This document shows, piece by piece, positions 46,489 to 54,801 of a DNA stretch of 64,000 nt; within the stretch, counting starts at the first letter, position 1, and each line of letters begins with the position of its first letter. The stretch lies in contig NZ_CP102950.1 in NCBI RefSeq assembly GCF_024741795.1, positions 930,001-994,000 of the forward strand, given 5' to 3'. The notes beneath the pieces were generated by a model. It did not search any database, was not told where the DNA came from, and saw only the letters and a program-made list of their open reading frames with translations. A program made the translations under genes and the position numbers. The DNA is from Arthrobacter sp. CJ23 (lineage in GTDB: Bacteria > Actinomycetota > Actinomycetes > Actinomycetales > Micrococcaceae).

Positions 46489-48476
46489 GTTGACTCCCTT
46501 GAGGCGATGGCGGGTACGCCCGGCGGGAATCCGGGCAGGACATTGGGGGGAGTGTGGAACAGCCACAGCGAGAGACTGCGGTAGGCCTCCCAATCGCCGT
46601 CCCGGACCCGCAGCGATGCATTCCGGACCCCGCCGGGGGCTGGCCGCATGCGGACGATGTCCAGGGGAAGCGGTTCGACTCCCGGCAGTTCCAGCAGCAC
46701 GCTTCCGGTATCCGGCAGCGATCCGGAGGCCAGGGTGACGGCCGCTCCACCCATGGAGATGTCCACGAGCTGCCCCGGAACCCCGTCGACCGTGACCGGG
46801 ACCGCAATGGCGACCCTGTGGGCGCTCCTTCGGGACGTGGCGAATTCGGCGGCCCGGATCCGGAGGGTTCCCAACACCAGGACCACCCCGGCCAGCAGCA
46901 GCCACACTCCCGAGGCGACCGTTGACCCGGGACTGGTCCGCCAGGGCACCCATCCCAGGACCCCGGCGGCAGCGTAAAGCATGACAGCGGCCACGACGAC
47001 GATCAGGACAATGAGCAACCGCGGGGCGCGTCCCCGGAGCCGTTCTTCGGCGGCACCCTTGGGGGTGACTTGAAACTCCAAGGACTTGCGGGACACCAGC
47101 CACCAGAGGCAGGCTAGGCCGATCGGGACGCGGAAGATCCGCAGGGCGAACGCCGTTGGCCAGTGGATCTGGTGGCGCATGAGTCTCTTCGAGCCCCATA
47201 GCCGGATGAAGAACATGGCGGCGAAGGCCAGCGCGAACTCGAGGGGCCCAGCCGTGGATGTCTGGGCACCCGACGCCATGACCAGCACCGGGATGATGAA
47301 TGCAACCAGGGTGCCGGCGCCTTCCAGCCACCACAACGTTCCGTTGAGGTACTCGTGGAAGTTCCGCCAGGACAGCCAGCTCTTGGCGGCCCAGAGCCGC
47401 TCGTGGGTCAGGATCTGCATCGCGCCCATGCCCCAGCGGCGGCGCTGCAGCAGGTATTGGTCCGCCGTTGCAGGGGCCAGCCCCACGGCCAGGGTCTGGT
47501 GGTGGTAGACGGTCGTCCAACCGGCCCGGATCAGCTTGAGGGTGGTGTGCATGTCCTCCGTGATGGTCTCCGTGGCCACTCCGCCCACTTCGCGGAGGGC
47601 CCGGACCCGCAGCAGCGAGGTGGAGCCGCACCAGAACGGACCCGCCCCGGCCACGTTGCGGGCAGGCATCTGCACATTGAAGAACAGCCCCTGCTCGCCG
47701 GAGATCCCGTCGTCGTCGAAGGCTCCGGAGTTGTAGAACGCCTGCGGACCCTGCACCAGGGCGATGTCCTCCTGGGCGAACCATCCGAGCGTGGCTGTCA
47801 GGAACGTCGGCAGCGGCACATGGTCGCAGTCCAGCACGGCGATGACGTCGATGGCGGGCCTGCCGGCTGCTTCCTCGGCTGCCATCAGGTCCAGCGCGTG
47901 GTTCATGTTGCCGGCCTTGGCGTGGCCGTGTTCGGCACGGGTCACACAGCGTGCACCGAGGGAGGCACACAGCTCGGCGACCCACGGGCGGTCGCCGTCA
48001 TCCAGCACCCAGGTCTCGTGGGCCGGCTGGAGTGCGCAGGCCGCGGCCACAGTGGGTGCGAGGACCTCGACGGGCTCGTTGTATGTGGGGATCAGCAACG
48101 CCACCCTCATGCCGTTGGGGGCCTCCGTGACAGGTTCCGGCGCGCGGCCGTCGATGTTCCACAGGGTGATGGCTTTCAGGACCAGGCCGCCCAGGGGCAG
48201 GGCCTCAAAAATGACCAGCGTCCAGGCGACCCCGGAGTTCCAGCCGCCGAGCGGCATGGTGAACGCGATGCGCCAGATCAGATACAGCAGCAAGGCGGCA
48301 ATCGCGGCGATTCCGCCGATCCGGGCCATGCGGCGGGAACGCTTCGCTTCGGGCGCGGGGGAACCCAGTTGAGCGGTCCATGCCGCGAGGCCCGCCGTCG
48401 TGACGGCCCGGACTTCCCGGGCCGTGTCACGTTCTTCGACATCACCGCCGCGCACGTTTCGTTCAAGAGAGTGCAT
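46485..48476 (-). CDS. Cellulose-synthase-like glycosyltransferase with C-terminal PilZ domain
   Basis: 663 residues from ATG 48476, with GGGGGAT 5 bases upstream (an ATG at 48536 has no site). Two N-terminal membrane helices precede a GT2 domain (about 115-350) with VLDDGDRPWV, the metal-binding LDCDHVPLP and the QxxRW motif QRRRWGMG. Several more helices follow (about 370-540). A PilZ domain (about 545-663) has RRSAHR (RxxxR) and DISMGG (DxSxxG), the two c-di-GMP-binding motifs. The layout is that of BcsA, so it should make and export a beta-glycan when c-di-GMP binds. No BcsB or other Bcs subunit is near. The product sugar is unknown. Confidence 0.9.
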   Translation of the reverse strand: MHSLERNVRGGDVEERDTAREVRAVTTAGLAAWTAQLGSPAPEAKRSRRMARIGGIAAIAALLLYLIWRIAFTMPLGGWNSGVAWTLVIFEALPLGGLVLKAITLWNIDGRAPEPVTEAPNGMRVALLIPTYNEPVEVLAPTVAAACALQPAHETWVLDDGDRPWVAELCASLGARCVTRAEHGHAKAGNMNHALDLMAAEEAAGRPAIDVIAVLDCDHVPLPTFLTATLGWFAQEDIALVQGPQAFYNSGAFDDDGISGEQGLFFNVQMPARNVAGAGPFWCGSTSLLRVRALREVGGVATETITEDMHTTLKLIRAGWTTVYHHQTLAVGLAPATADQYLLQRRRWGMGAMQILTHERLWAAKSWLSWRNFHEYLNGTLWWLEGAGTLVAFIIPVLVMASGAQTSTAGPLEFALAFAAMFFIRLWGSKRLMRHQIHWPTAFALRIFRVPIGLACLWWLVSRKSLEFQVTPKGAAEERLRGRAPRLLIVLIVVVAAVMLYAAAGVLGWVPWRTSPGSTVASGVWLLLAGVVLVLGTLRIRAAEFATSRRSAHRVAIAVPVTVDGVPGQLVDISMGGAAVTLASGSLPDTGSVLLELPGVEPLPLDIVRMRPAPGGVRNASLRVRDGDWEAYRSLSLWLFHTPPNVLPGFPPGVPAIASREST

Positions 48477-48615
48477 GAGATCCCCCAGCTGGACCTGACG
48501 ATGCAGACCTGAATTCTGATAAATCAACTGTGCCATTCACACAGTAATTGGTCCACCATATTTCACTCGGAAAACACGGGAAACACAGAAAACTCGGGAC
48601 ACACAGGAAACAGGG

Positions 48616-49032
48616 CTACTCGGCGGTGAGGGCGGGCAGGACGTGGTCCGTGAGGAGTGGGGCAAGGTCGTGGGGCAGCTCTGCGCTGAGGTCGAGCCAG
48701 CGGATTTCGGCGATCTCTGCTGAGGGGTGGGCCTCCCAGGTGCCCGGGGCCGTGAAGACCGTGGCCTCGATGTCCGTGGCGGCCTCGTTGGCGGCCACGG
48801 CAAGCCATACGCCCATGGGTGCCAGGTCCTCCGGCGCCACGACGATCCCGACCTCCTCGGACAGTTCCCGCGACGCTGCCTGGGCTGCCGTCTCGCCGGC
48901 CTCCGGCTTGCCTCCGGGGTGCATGAACTTGTCCGTGCCGCGCTTGCGGACGGTGAGGAGCCGGCCGGCGTCGTCGAATACGCACACGGCGCTCACAACG
49001 ATGAGGTCCTTGGCACGCTGGTTCGAAGTCAC
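48616..49032 (-). CDS. NUDIX hydrolase
   Basis: 138 residues with a complete Nudix box, G-x5-E-x7-REL-x-EE-x-G (GGKPEAGETAAQAASRELSEEVGI region, about 44-67). It hydrolyses a nucleoside diphosphate linked to another group; the substrate cannot be told. Its ATG overlaps the stop of the preceding DUF6314-type gene (ATGA), so the two are coupled. Confidence 0.9.
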   Translation of the reverse strand: MTSNQRAKDLIVVSAVCVFDDAGRLLTVRKRGTDKFMHPGGKPEAGETAAQAASRELSEEVGIVVAPEDLAPMGVWLAVAANEAATDIEATVFTAPGTWEAHPSAEIAEIRWLDLSAELPHDLAPLLTDHVLPALTAE

Positions 49033-49472
49033 TGTTGTCTCCTCAAATGCGATTCGAGCAGCAGGTCTTTAGCCGGACCGTGGACGTCCCAGACGTAGCT
49101 GAAGGCATCCTGCCCGTCCCGGACGTAGCTGACCTTGTAGTCGTCGGGATCGCACCAGTGCTGGTCCTCGTTGGCCCGTTTGGCGAAGCTCATGACATGG
49201 AAGGGGCGGCCATCGGGGAAGAAGACGTCCATGGACTCGGGAGTGCCCGAGGGGCGCAGCAGGTATTCGCGGAAGGCGGGCCCCGAATGCGTGGGCCAGT
49301 GCATGGTGCCGTCTTCCCGGAACAGAAGGCCGCCGTCGGGGGTTTCGGAGTAGACCACGACGCCGGTGAAGGTTCCGTGCGTGCCGGAGGCCCGGTCCCA
49401 CAGGGTCCGTTCGACGGCCCAGCTGCCAGCCAGATAGGCCCGCAGATCCTGGGTGGGCTGCTGGTGGTTCAA
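49029..49472 (-). CDS. DUF6314-type protein
   Basis: 147 residues, soluble. The pattern (LAGSWAVERTLWDRASGTHG, then FTGVVVYSETPDGGLLFREDG, then VFFPDGRPFHVM) suggests a lipocalin-like beta barrel and fits DUF6314. No catalytic residues are known. The gene begins 1 bp from the tRNA-Arg gene, so it is probably transcribed through or just beside the tRNA. Confidence 0.7.
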   Translation of the reverse strand: MNHQQPTQDLRAYLAGSWAVERTLWDRASGTHGTFTGVVVYSETPDGGLLFREDGTMHWPTHSGPAFREYLLRPSGTPESMDVFFPDGRPFHVMSFAKRANEDQHWCDPDDYKVSYVRDGQDAFSYVWDVHGPAKDLLLESHLRRQQ

Positions 49473-49473
49473 G

Positions 49474-49546
49474 TGCCCTCGATTGGAATCGAACCAACGA
49501 CACCGGCTTTAGGAGAGCCGTGCTCTATCCACTGAGCTACGAGGGC
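49474..49546 (-). tRNA. tRNA-Arg (CCT)
   Basis: A full cloverleaf on the minus strand: acceptor GCCCTCG/CGAGGGC, D-arm GCTC...GAGC, anticodon stem CGGCT/AGCCG with loop CTCCTAA (anticodon CCT, reading AGG), T-arm GTTGG/CCAAT with TTCGATT. The discriminator is A and the CCA end is not encoded. Confidence 0.96.
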
Positions 49547-49718
49547 CTGCGCGTACCGGGCAAGGCCACGAAATACGCGGCTCGCCGGACACGACTACAA
49601 GCATACAAGCTGTGGTGGCAGGCACCGAACGCGGCCTGCCAGCGGGCAGGCGATCTGTGCATTATCATGACACTCACCGGATCGGTGCTGGGTTGAGGCT
49701 TGCACTAGGCTTCAGCGC

Positions 49719-49889
49719 ATGCCGGCTCCATCGATACAGCAGAACTTAGGACCCATGACTCAACAGCTTGTTCTGCGGCGTCCGGGATACGCAGGCCTCA
49801 TATCCCCGGTCAAGAGAACCTGCCTCGTGGCGTTTGGGCTCCAGGAACTGCGCGGGCCCAGTGCCTGGCGGTGGCGGGCTGCATGGTGA
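49719..49889 (+). CDS. Possible small leaderless ORF upstream of the GGDEF-EAL operon
   Basis: 56 codons from ATG 49719 (MPAPSIQQNLGPMTQQLV...). TAGGCT (49706-49711) lies 7 bases upstream, the same spacing as in several leaderless genes of the window. Its stop codon overlaps an ATG of the next gene in TGATG (49887-49891). The sequence is basic and Trp-rich at the end (SAWRWRAAW) and resembles no family I know. It uses some rare codons (ATA, AGA), so it may instead be a leader peptide or chance. Confidence 0.35.
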   Translation: MPAPSIQQNLGPMTQQLVLRRPGYAGLISPVKRTCLVAFGLQELRGPSAWRWRAAW

Positions 49890-50320
49890 TGAGGCTCGCA
49901 CCCCAGCCCGCACTGGGCTCACTCCATCCGGTTGCCCCGTCCGCAGGACGGCCCGTTGCGGAACCTATCGCCGTCAACCTCGCCGAGGACGGCATCGTCG
50001 AAGTCACGCTGCCGCCCAACGGGGTCATCCGCGCCCGGGAAGCCCTGGCCGCGGCTGCCGTTGTCCGCGCCATGGCGAACGGGCGGAGGTTGCCGGTGCT
50101 GCTGACAGTGACCGGAGTGCTGTCCGTCACCAACGAGGTCCGCCAGGCCTACACTAATTCCGTGGCGGTTTCGGCATTTGCCTTGCTTGGGGAAAGCCCG
50201 GTGGACCGGGTGATTGCGCATTATCTGCTGCGGGTGAAGTCGGATTCCGTTCCGGCGCGGTTCTTCACCTCAGGGCCTGAGGCACGGGAATGGCTGGGAA
50301 GGTATCGCCTTGAATCCTGA
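49889..50320 (+). CDS. Hypothetical protein (DUF7793/STAS-like) upstream of GGDEF-EAL gene
   Basis: 143 residues if started at ATG 49889; in-frame GTG 49871 and ATG 49883 are alternatives. The sequence alternates strands and helices (GIVEVTLPPNGVIRAREALA, then LPVLLTVTGVLSVTNEVRQAY, then SVAVSAFALLGESPVDRVIAHYLL). This fits the STAS-like small proteins often found in Arthrobacter beside signalling genes. It overlaps the GGDEF-EAL gene by 11 bases, so the two are translationally coupled and probably functionally linked. No catalytic residues are apparent. Confidence 0.7.
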   Translation: MRLAPQPALGSLHPVAPSAGRPVAEPIAVNLAEDGIVEVTLPPNGVIRAREALAAAAVVRAMANGRRLPVLLTVTGVLSVTNEVRQAYTNSVAVSAFALLGESPVDRVIAHYLLRVKSDSVPARFFTSGPEAREWLGRYRLES

Positions 50321-51830
50321 GCCCCAGGATCCGAGGCTCCTGGCTTTGGTTGAAGGCGTTGTCCGGATTGCGGACGGTGACCTGAGCACACGGATTCCCG
50401 TCACCGGTCCGCGGGACGAAGTGGCCGCTGTCATCACCGGGATCAATCTCATGGCGGACGATCTTCAGGCCATCTACCAGGAGCTCGAGGAACGCGTCGA
50501 AAGCCGCACGGCAATGCTGCGCCAGGCCCAGATCGAGCTTGAACGAATGGCCCTGACCGACCCCCTGACCCAATTGGCCAACCGCACGGCCCTCAACAGG
50601 GCGCTGGATCACGAGCTGGCGGAGGCTGAGCGGGGAGAGCTACCCCCGGCATTGCTGGTCATGGACCTGAACTCATTCAAGGGGATCAACGACACCCTGG
50701 GGCATGGCGCAGGGGACACCGTCCTGCAGGTCACCGCCCGGCGACTGGTGGAGACTGTCCGCGACGGCGACACCGTGGCCAGGCTCGGCGGGGACGAGTT
50801 TGCCGTGATGCTGCCCAAATCCAACGCGGCCCATGCGCGAGGGGTCGCCAAGCGGATACTGCGCGCACTCGGCGAGAGCATAGACATCGGCGACGTTCGC
50901 ATCGTCTGCGGAACCAGCATCGGGCTCAGGGTTGCCGAACCCGGGCATACGGTGGACGAACTGGTGATGGAAGCCGACACAGCCATGTACGCGGCCAAAG
51001 CCGAGCAACGAAGCACGGTCAGGGTCTTCGAACCGGCGTTGTTATACGCCCGCCGACTCCAGGGGCTCATGATCACGGAGCTGCGTGAAGCCATCCGGAC
51101 GAACCAGCTGGTGCTGTATTTCCAGCCTGTCGTTGAGCTGCAATCGGGCCGGATCGAAGGGGCCGAAGCGCTGGTGCGGTGGAACCACCCCGAACGCGGA
51201 CTCCTTATGCCGGACCAGTTCATCCCGCTGGCCGAGGACACCGGCATCATCATCGACCTCGGCTACTGGGTGCTGAAGGAGGCCATGCGGCAGCTGCGCG
51301 AGTGGGAGGACCTTCCCGGGGTGTGCGAGGACTTCAGCATGAGGGTCAATATTTCAACGACCGAGCTGCAGAGCCTTGAGCTGATTGAGCACGTCCGGGA
51401 GGTGCTCGCCGAAACCGGCATCGCGGCGTCGAAACTCATCATCGAACTGACAGAGTCAATGGCACTCAGCGGCAGCGACGTGGACAAGTACTCATTGACC
51501 GGGCTCCGGCGACTGGGTGTCCGGCTGGAGATCGACGACTTCGGCACGGGCTATTCGTCCATCAGCTACCTCCGCAGCCTGCCCGTCAACGTGGTCAAGA
51601 TTGACCGCTCGCTGATTGAAGGTCTCGGCTCGGATGAGGGTGAGCGGGTCTTTGTGGCCGCGGTCCTCCAGCTCATCCACGCATGCGGCATGGAGGCAGT
51701 CGCGGAAGGCATAGAAACGGCAGAGCAAGCGGCAGAGCTCACTCGTCTTGGCTGTACCAGTGGCCAAGGGTACTACTTTGGCCGGCCCGTGCCGCCGGAA
51801 GAGTTCGCGCAACTGCTGCGGCGCGGCTGA
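50310..51830 (+). CDS. GGDEF-EAL protein (c-di-GMP cyclase/phosphodiesterase)
   Basis: 506 residues from TTG 50310, 8 bases after GGGAAGG. A HAMP-like segment (about 10-65, LVEGVVRIADGDLSTRIPV) without membrane helices leads into a GGDEF domain (about 70-235) with intact RLGGDEF and an RDGD I-site five residues before it. The EAL domain (about 250-500) has EGAEALVRWNHP, the metal-site motif IDDFGTGYSS and KIDRSLIEG. Both activities look possible; many such proteins work as phosphodiesterases with GTP-sensing GGDEF. It could counteract the REC-GGDEF protein at 42197. Confidence 0.92.
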   Translation: MNPEPQDPRLLALVEGVVRIADGDLSTRIPVTGPRDEVAAVITGINLMADDLQAIYQELEERVESRTAMLRQAQIELERMALTDPLTQLANRTALNRALDHELAEAERGELPPALLVMDLNSFKGINDTLGHGAGDTVLQVTARRLVETVRDGDTVARLGGDEFAVMLPKSNAAHARGVAKRILRALGESIDIGDVRIVCGTSIGLRVAEPGHTVDELVMEADTAMYAAKAEQRSTVRVFEPALLYARRLQGLMITELREAIRTNQLVLYFQPVVELQSGRIEGAEALVRWNHPERGLLMPDQFIPLAEDTGIIIDLGYWVLKEAMRQLREWEDLPGVCEDFSMRVNISTTELQSLELIEHVREVLAETGIAASKLIIELTESMALSGSDVDKYSLTGLRRLGVRLEIDDFGTGYSSISYLRSLPVNVVKIDRSLIEGLGSDEGERVFVAAVLQLIHACGMEAVAEGIETAEQAAELTRLGCTSGQGYYFGRPVPPEEFAQLLRRG

Positions 51831-51849
51831 GTCCGTCCGGCCGCGGACA

Positions 51850-51879
51850 GGCAGGGGCGCCATGTCCGGCGCCCCTGCC
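51850..51879. terminator. Bidirectional hairpin terminator
   Basis: A perfect 12-bp stem, GGCAGGGGCGCC (51850-51861) with GGCGCCCCTGCC (51868-51879), has a 6-base loop and lies between convergent genes. A T-rich tail is weak on both sides. Confidence 0.65.
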
Positions 51880-51890
51880 CTTGCAGTTGC

Positions 51891-52103
51891 CTAGTTTGCG
51901 CCGGAGTTGGTGCGTGCGGAGTTCGGCCACCAACCGACAGCATCCGCATCCACCGAGTTCTGTGTGAAGTTCGGCCACCAGCCAACGGCTATGGACGAGT
52001 CCTGCCCGGAGTTCTCACTGCTGGCAGAAACGGCGGCCGCTCCGGAGAGTCCGGCCAGTACGATTGCGGCGGCCGCAAGGAGAACGGCGATTGTTTTTTT
52101 CAT
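51891..52103 (-). CDS. Small secreted peptide with GWWPN repeat
   Basis: 70 residues. A clear signal peptide (MKKTIAVLLAAAAIVLAGLSGAAAVSA, cleavage near 27-29) leaves a mature chain of about 42 residues. That chain contains two copies of AVGWWPN followed by an Asn/Thr/Ser-rich stretch (NFTQNS and NSARTNS). AGGAG 7 bases before the ATG supports real translation. The mature part has no Cys. I recognise no family; it could be a wall-associated or signalling peptide, which is speculation. Confidence 0.72.
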   Translation of the reverse strand: MKKTIAVLLAAAAIVLAGLSGAAAVSASSENSGQDSSIAVGWWPNFTQNSVDADAVGWWPNSARTNSGAN

Positions 52104-52273
52104 TGGGATGCTCCTGATATGAGTGACTGATGTGACCAGAGTGAACGAAGTACGGCTCGCTCAGTATAGGAACAACGAAACGCCGTGTCACGAGTGTTTG
52201 GGACTCGGGGTCATGCTAGGGCGCGGCCGCGACTTCCGGAGGCCAGGAGAGCTGCGCGGGACATAATGTAGCC

Positions 52274-53317
52274 ATGCGAGAAAACAAGGTCGCTCCGTCA
52301 TATGCTGCCGCCGAACTCCAAGCCAGGGGGCACCGGGCCAGCCATGACTTCGTCAAGGCTGCGGATGGGGCTCGCAGCGCCGCCGACATGGCCCTCGACG
52401 ACGGCGACTCCACGGGCTGGTGGAACATGACGTTCCTCCAGGCCGAGAATCTGCTTGACGCGGGGGACTTCAGCGCATGCGCACTGCTGGCACGGTCCCT
52501 CTCGGAGGCATCGCTGGCCGCCGGCTCTCCCCAGCACCGGGCCCGGGCCCTGATCCTGATGGCCAAGTCCCTGCAGGGCGAAGGACTCCTGGAGGACGCC
52601 GCCGCCGCAGCGGCCTCGGCCGTCGGAATCGTGCACGACGAAGCCGACATGGAGGTCGACGTCCACGCCAGGCAGGCCCTCATCGCGGCCCTTGGCGAGT
52701 CCGGCAAACTTGATGAAGCCTGGGAGGAATGCCTCACCCTCGCATCGAGAATCTCCGATGACATGGATGACCAGCTGGCCGGCAAGGCGTACTGGGTGAT
52801 CGGCAATGTGGCGTTCCTTTGCGACCGGGTCGAAGAGGGGCTCCATCACCATGAACTTGCCGCCGAGACGTTTTCCCCGTCCCGGAACCTTGATTTGTGG
52901 GCCAAGTTCAACAAGGCATCGGCCGCGATGAGGCTGGCGGCCGACGTGTCGGACGCCGCCACGCTGCGGTGCATCGAACGGGCGGAACTTGCCACGGACA
53001 TCGTGGGCGGCAGCGAGGAAGACATTCTCCTGCTCCGGCTCATCCGCGCGCACTGGACCCTTCTGTCAGGAGATGCCGGTGCGGCCCTTGCGCTGCTCGA
53101 GGAGATCAGCGGGCATGCGGACAAGCTGCCTCCGCAGACTGCCGGCGAGGTGTTCCTGCTGAGCGCACGGGCCCATGCCGCAGCCGGGGACCAGCAGGCA
53201 GCCAAGAAGAGCCTGTTCGAAGCCACCGAACGATTCGACCAGGCCGGCGCGCACCAGCGGGCCCAGCAGGCCCGCGCGCTGCTGGCATCCGAAACCGATC
53301 CGGAAGCAGAGCCCTAG
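52274..53317 (+). CDS. TPR-like helical repeat protein
   Basis: 347 residues, almost all helical, with repeated Ala/Leu-rich pairs of the TPR kind (AADMALDDGDSTGWWNMTFLQAE, then LARSLSEASLAAGSPQHRARALILMAKSLQGEG, then ALLEEISGHADKLPP). No HTH or enzyme domain is present. CATAAT lies 6 bases before the ATG and no ribosome site is seen, so it is probably leaderless. TPR proteins scaffold partners; the partner is unknown. Confidence 0.75.
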   Translation: MRENKVAPSYAAAELQARGHRASHDFVKAADGARSAADMALDDGDSTGWWNMTFLQAENLLDAGDFSACALLARSLSEASLAAGSPQHRARALILMAKSLQGEGLLEDAAAAAASAVGIVHDEADMEVDVHARQALIAALGESGKLDEAWEECLTLASRISDDMDDQLAGKAYWVIGNVAFLCDRVEEGLHHHELAAETFSPSRNLDLWAKFNKASAAMRLAADVSDAATLRCIERAELATDIVGGSEEDILLLRLIRAHWTLLSGDAGAALALLEEISGHADKLPPQTAGEVFLLSARAHAAAGDQQAAKKSLFEATERFDQAGAHQRAQQARALLASETDPEAEP

Positions 53318-53377
53318 GCAGGCAGATCCACCTGGCCTGGCCTTCGCTTGCGCCGCGGCCGGGTCTATTCTGGCGCT

Positions 53378-54148
53378 ATGACGACGGCGGGTACCCCTCC
53401 GGCCGACCGGGCGCTCCTGCCGGATCTGGCGGGACGACGCGAGCTGGTGGGGGCATGGGCCTCCTTGAGTCTCATCCACTACTTCATTGTCGAAGCGGTG
53501 GCGATGGCCGCATGGCGGGGCAGCCCGGACTATGACCGCCGGGCCCACGTCATCAGCGACCTCGGTGCGGCGCACTGCGGACCGTTCAACGGCTATGAAG
53601 TCTGCTCGCCCCTGAACTGGCTCATGAACGCCTCCTTCATCCTTCAGGGCGTCGCGATGATCCTGGGTGCCGTGCTGCTGAGCTCCGGGGTGCTCTCCGT
53701 GGGTGCGCAGCCGGGCCAGCGCTACATCAGGACCGGTCCGGGGAAAGTGCACTGGCTGGCGGCCGGCGGCGTGCGGGTGCTGGTTTTCGTGGCGGGTGTC
53801 GGCCAGGCCATGGTGGGCCTGTTCCCGGAGGACACCGATTTCAACGTGCACCTGGCCTCCGCGGGAATGTACTTCATCGCGGGCCCGCTGGGACTGGTGC
53901 TGCTGGGCATCGTGTGGCTGCGCAGGACCAGCATCGCCTGGATGGTGCTGCTGTTCGGGGCGACTTCTCTGGGCGCCACGGGCTACGTCCTCGCCGTGCA
54001 GCTGCGTGTTGACGAGCCCGGGGCGATCGAACGGACCATGGCCTACCCGATCATCCTTGGCCTGGCGCTGGTGGGTATCACGGTGGCCTACCGCGTCCAC
54101 CACGAGCGCGGGCTCGTGAGGGCGAGGCGGCTGCAGGGGCCCGTCTAG
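53378..54148 (+). CDS. DUF998-family membrane protein
   Basis: 256 residues with about six membrane helices and the DUF998 layout: an extracellular loop with Cys (GPFNGYEVCSPLNWLMNASF), then GQAMVGLFPEDTDFNVHLASAGMYF. Start at ATG 53378, behind TATTCT by 7 bases; an in-frame upstream start would run into the promoter. The function of the family is not established. Confidence 0.8.
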   Translation: MTTAGTPPADRALLPDLAGRRELVGAWASLSLIHYFIVEAVAMAAWRGSPDYDRRAHVISDLGAAHCGPFNGYEVCSPLNWLMNASFILQGVAMILGAVLLSSGVLSVGAQPGQRYIRTGPGKVHWLAAGGVRVLVFVAGVGQAMVGLFPEDTDFNVHLASAGMYFIAGPLGLVLLGIVWLRRTSIAWMVLLFGATSLGATGYVLAVQLRVDEPGAIERTMAYPIILGLALVGITVAYRVHHERGLVRARRLQGPV

Positions 54149-54777
54149 TCCTTGGCTTTCCGCCACCCCAGGAACACCGCGGCCGCTCCGGCCAGCAGGC
54201 TCAGGACGAAAAGCACCCAGGACGCAACGGTCAGGACGGACGCCAGGGCGACCGAACCGGTGTCGGGGGCTGCAGAGCCTAGCAGGCCGTCAATGGCCGC
54301 ATTCGACCACAGGTGGGCCACCGCGAACAGCAGCGGGGCCGCCCAGAGTGCCCAGCGCAGCGCCTTGCGCGCCACGTTGGTCCCGATCAACAGCAGCCAG
54401 CTGAAGCCGAAAATCAAGGGGAACAAGGTGCCGGCGGTCTTGTGGACGTAGTTGAGCTGCCCGCGCGCGGACTCGTCCATGGCTGCCCGCAACTGCGCCA
54501 CGTAGTCCTGGGAGAAACCGCCGATGAGCGAATCGGGCATGGCGAGGCCGCCGGACAGCTGTGTCATCTGGTTCATGGTGAGCAGGTGCAGGTACCAGAA
54601 CAGGAACAGGCTTGCCACCACGCCGGCGATCACGATCAGCTTCGAGTTGTTCTGTGCCTTTTCCGGCGTCCGGTGCGTAGTGGGATTGATCACCGGCGGC
54701 AGGCTGTGCTGCGGGACGGCGGCTTTGGCGCCGTGTTTCCTGATGCGCTGGGCTGGTGTCTTGGCCATGCCTTCCAT
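54145..54777 (-). CDS. Membrane protein of unknown function
   Basis: 210 residues (207 if started at ATG 54768). A basic N-terminus (AQRIRKHGAKAAVP) precedes four hydrophobic segments (about 48-67, 118-135, 140-160 and 180-200), with an extracytoplasmic loop between the first two (MTQLSGGLAMPDSLIGGFSQDYV). No family is recognised. It is convergent with the DUF998 gene (4-bp overlap) and divergent from the phosphatase gene across 24 bp, so its message is probably nearly leaderless. Confidence 0.7.
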   Translation of the reverse strand: MEGMAKTPAQRIRKHGAKAAVPQHSLPPVINPTTHRTPEKAQNNSKLIVIAGVVASLFLFWYLHLLTMNQMTQLSGGLAMPDSLIGGFSQDYVAQLRAAMDESARGQLNYVHKTAGTLFPLIFGFSWLLLIGTNVARKALRWALWAAPLLFAVAHLWSNAAIDGLLGSAAPDTGSVALASVLTVASWVLFVLSLLAGAAAVFLGWRKAKD

Positions 54778-54801
54778 TATCCCGCCACATAAGCTGGAGG
54801 C

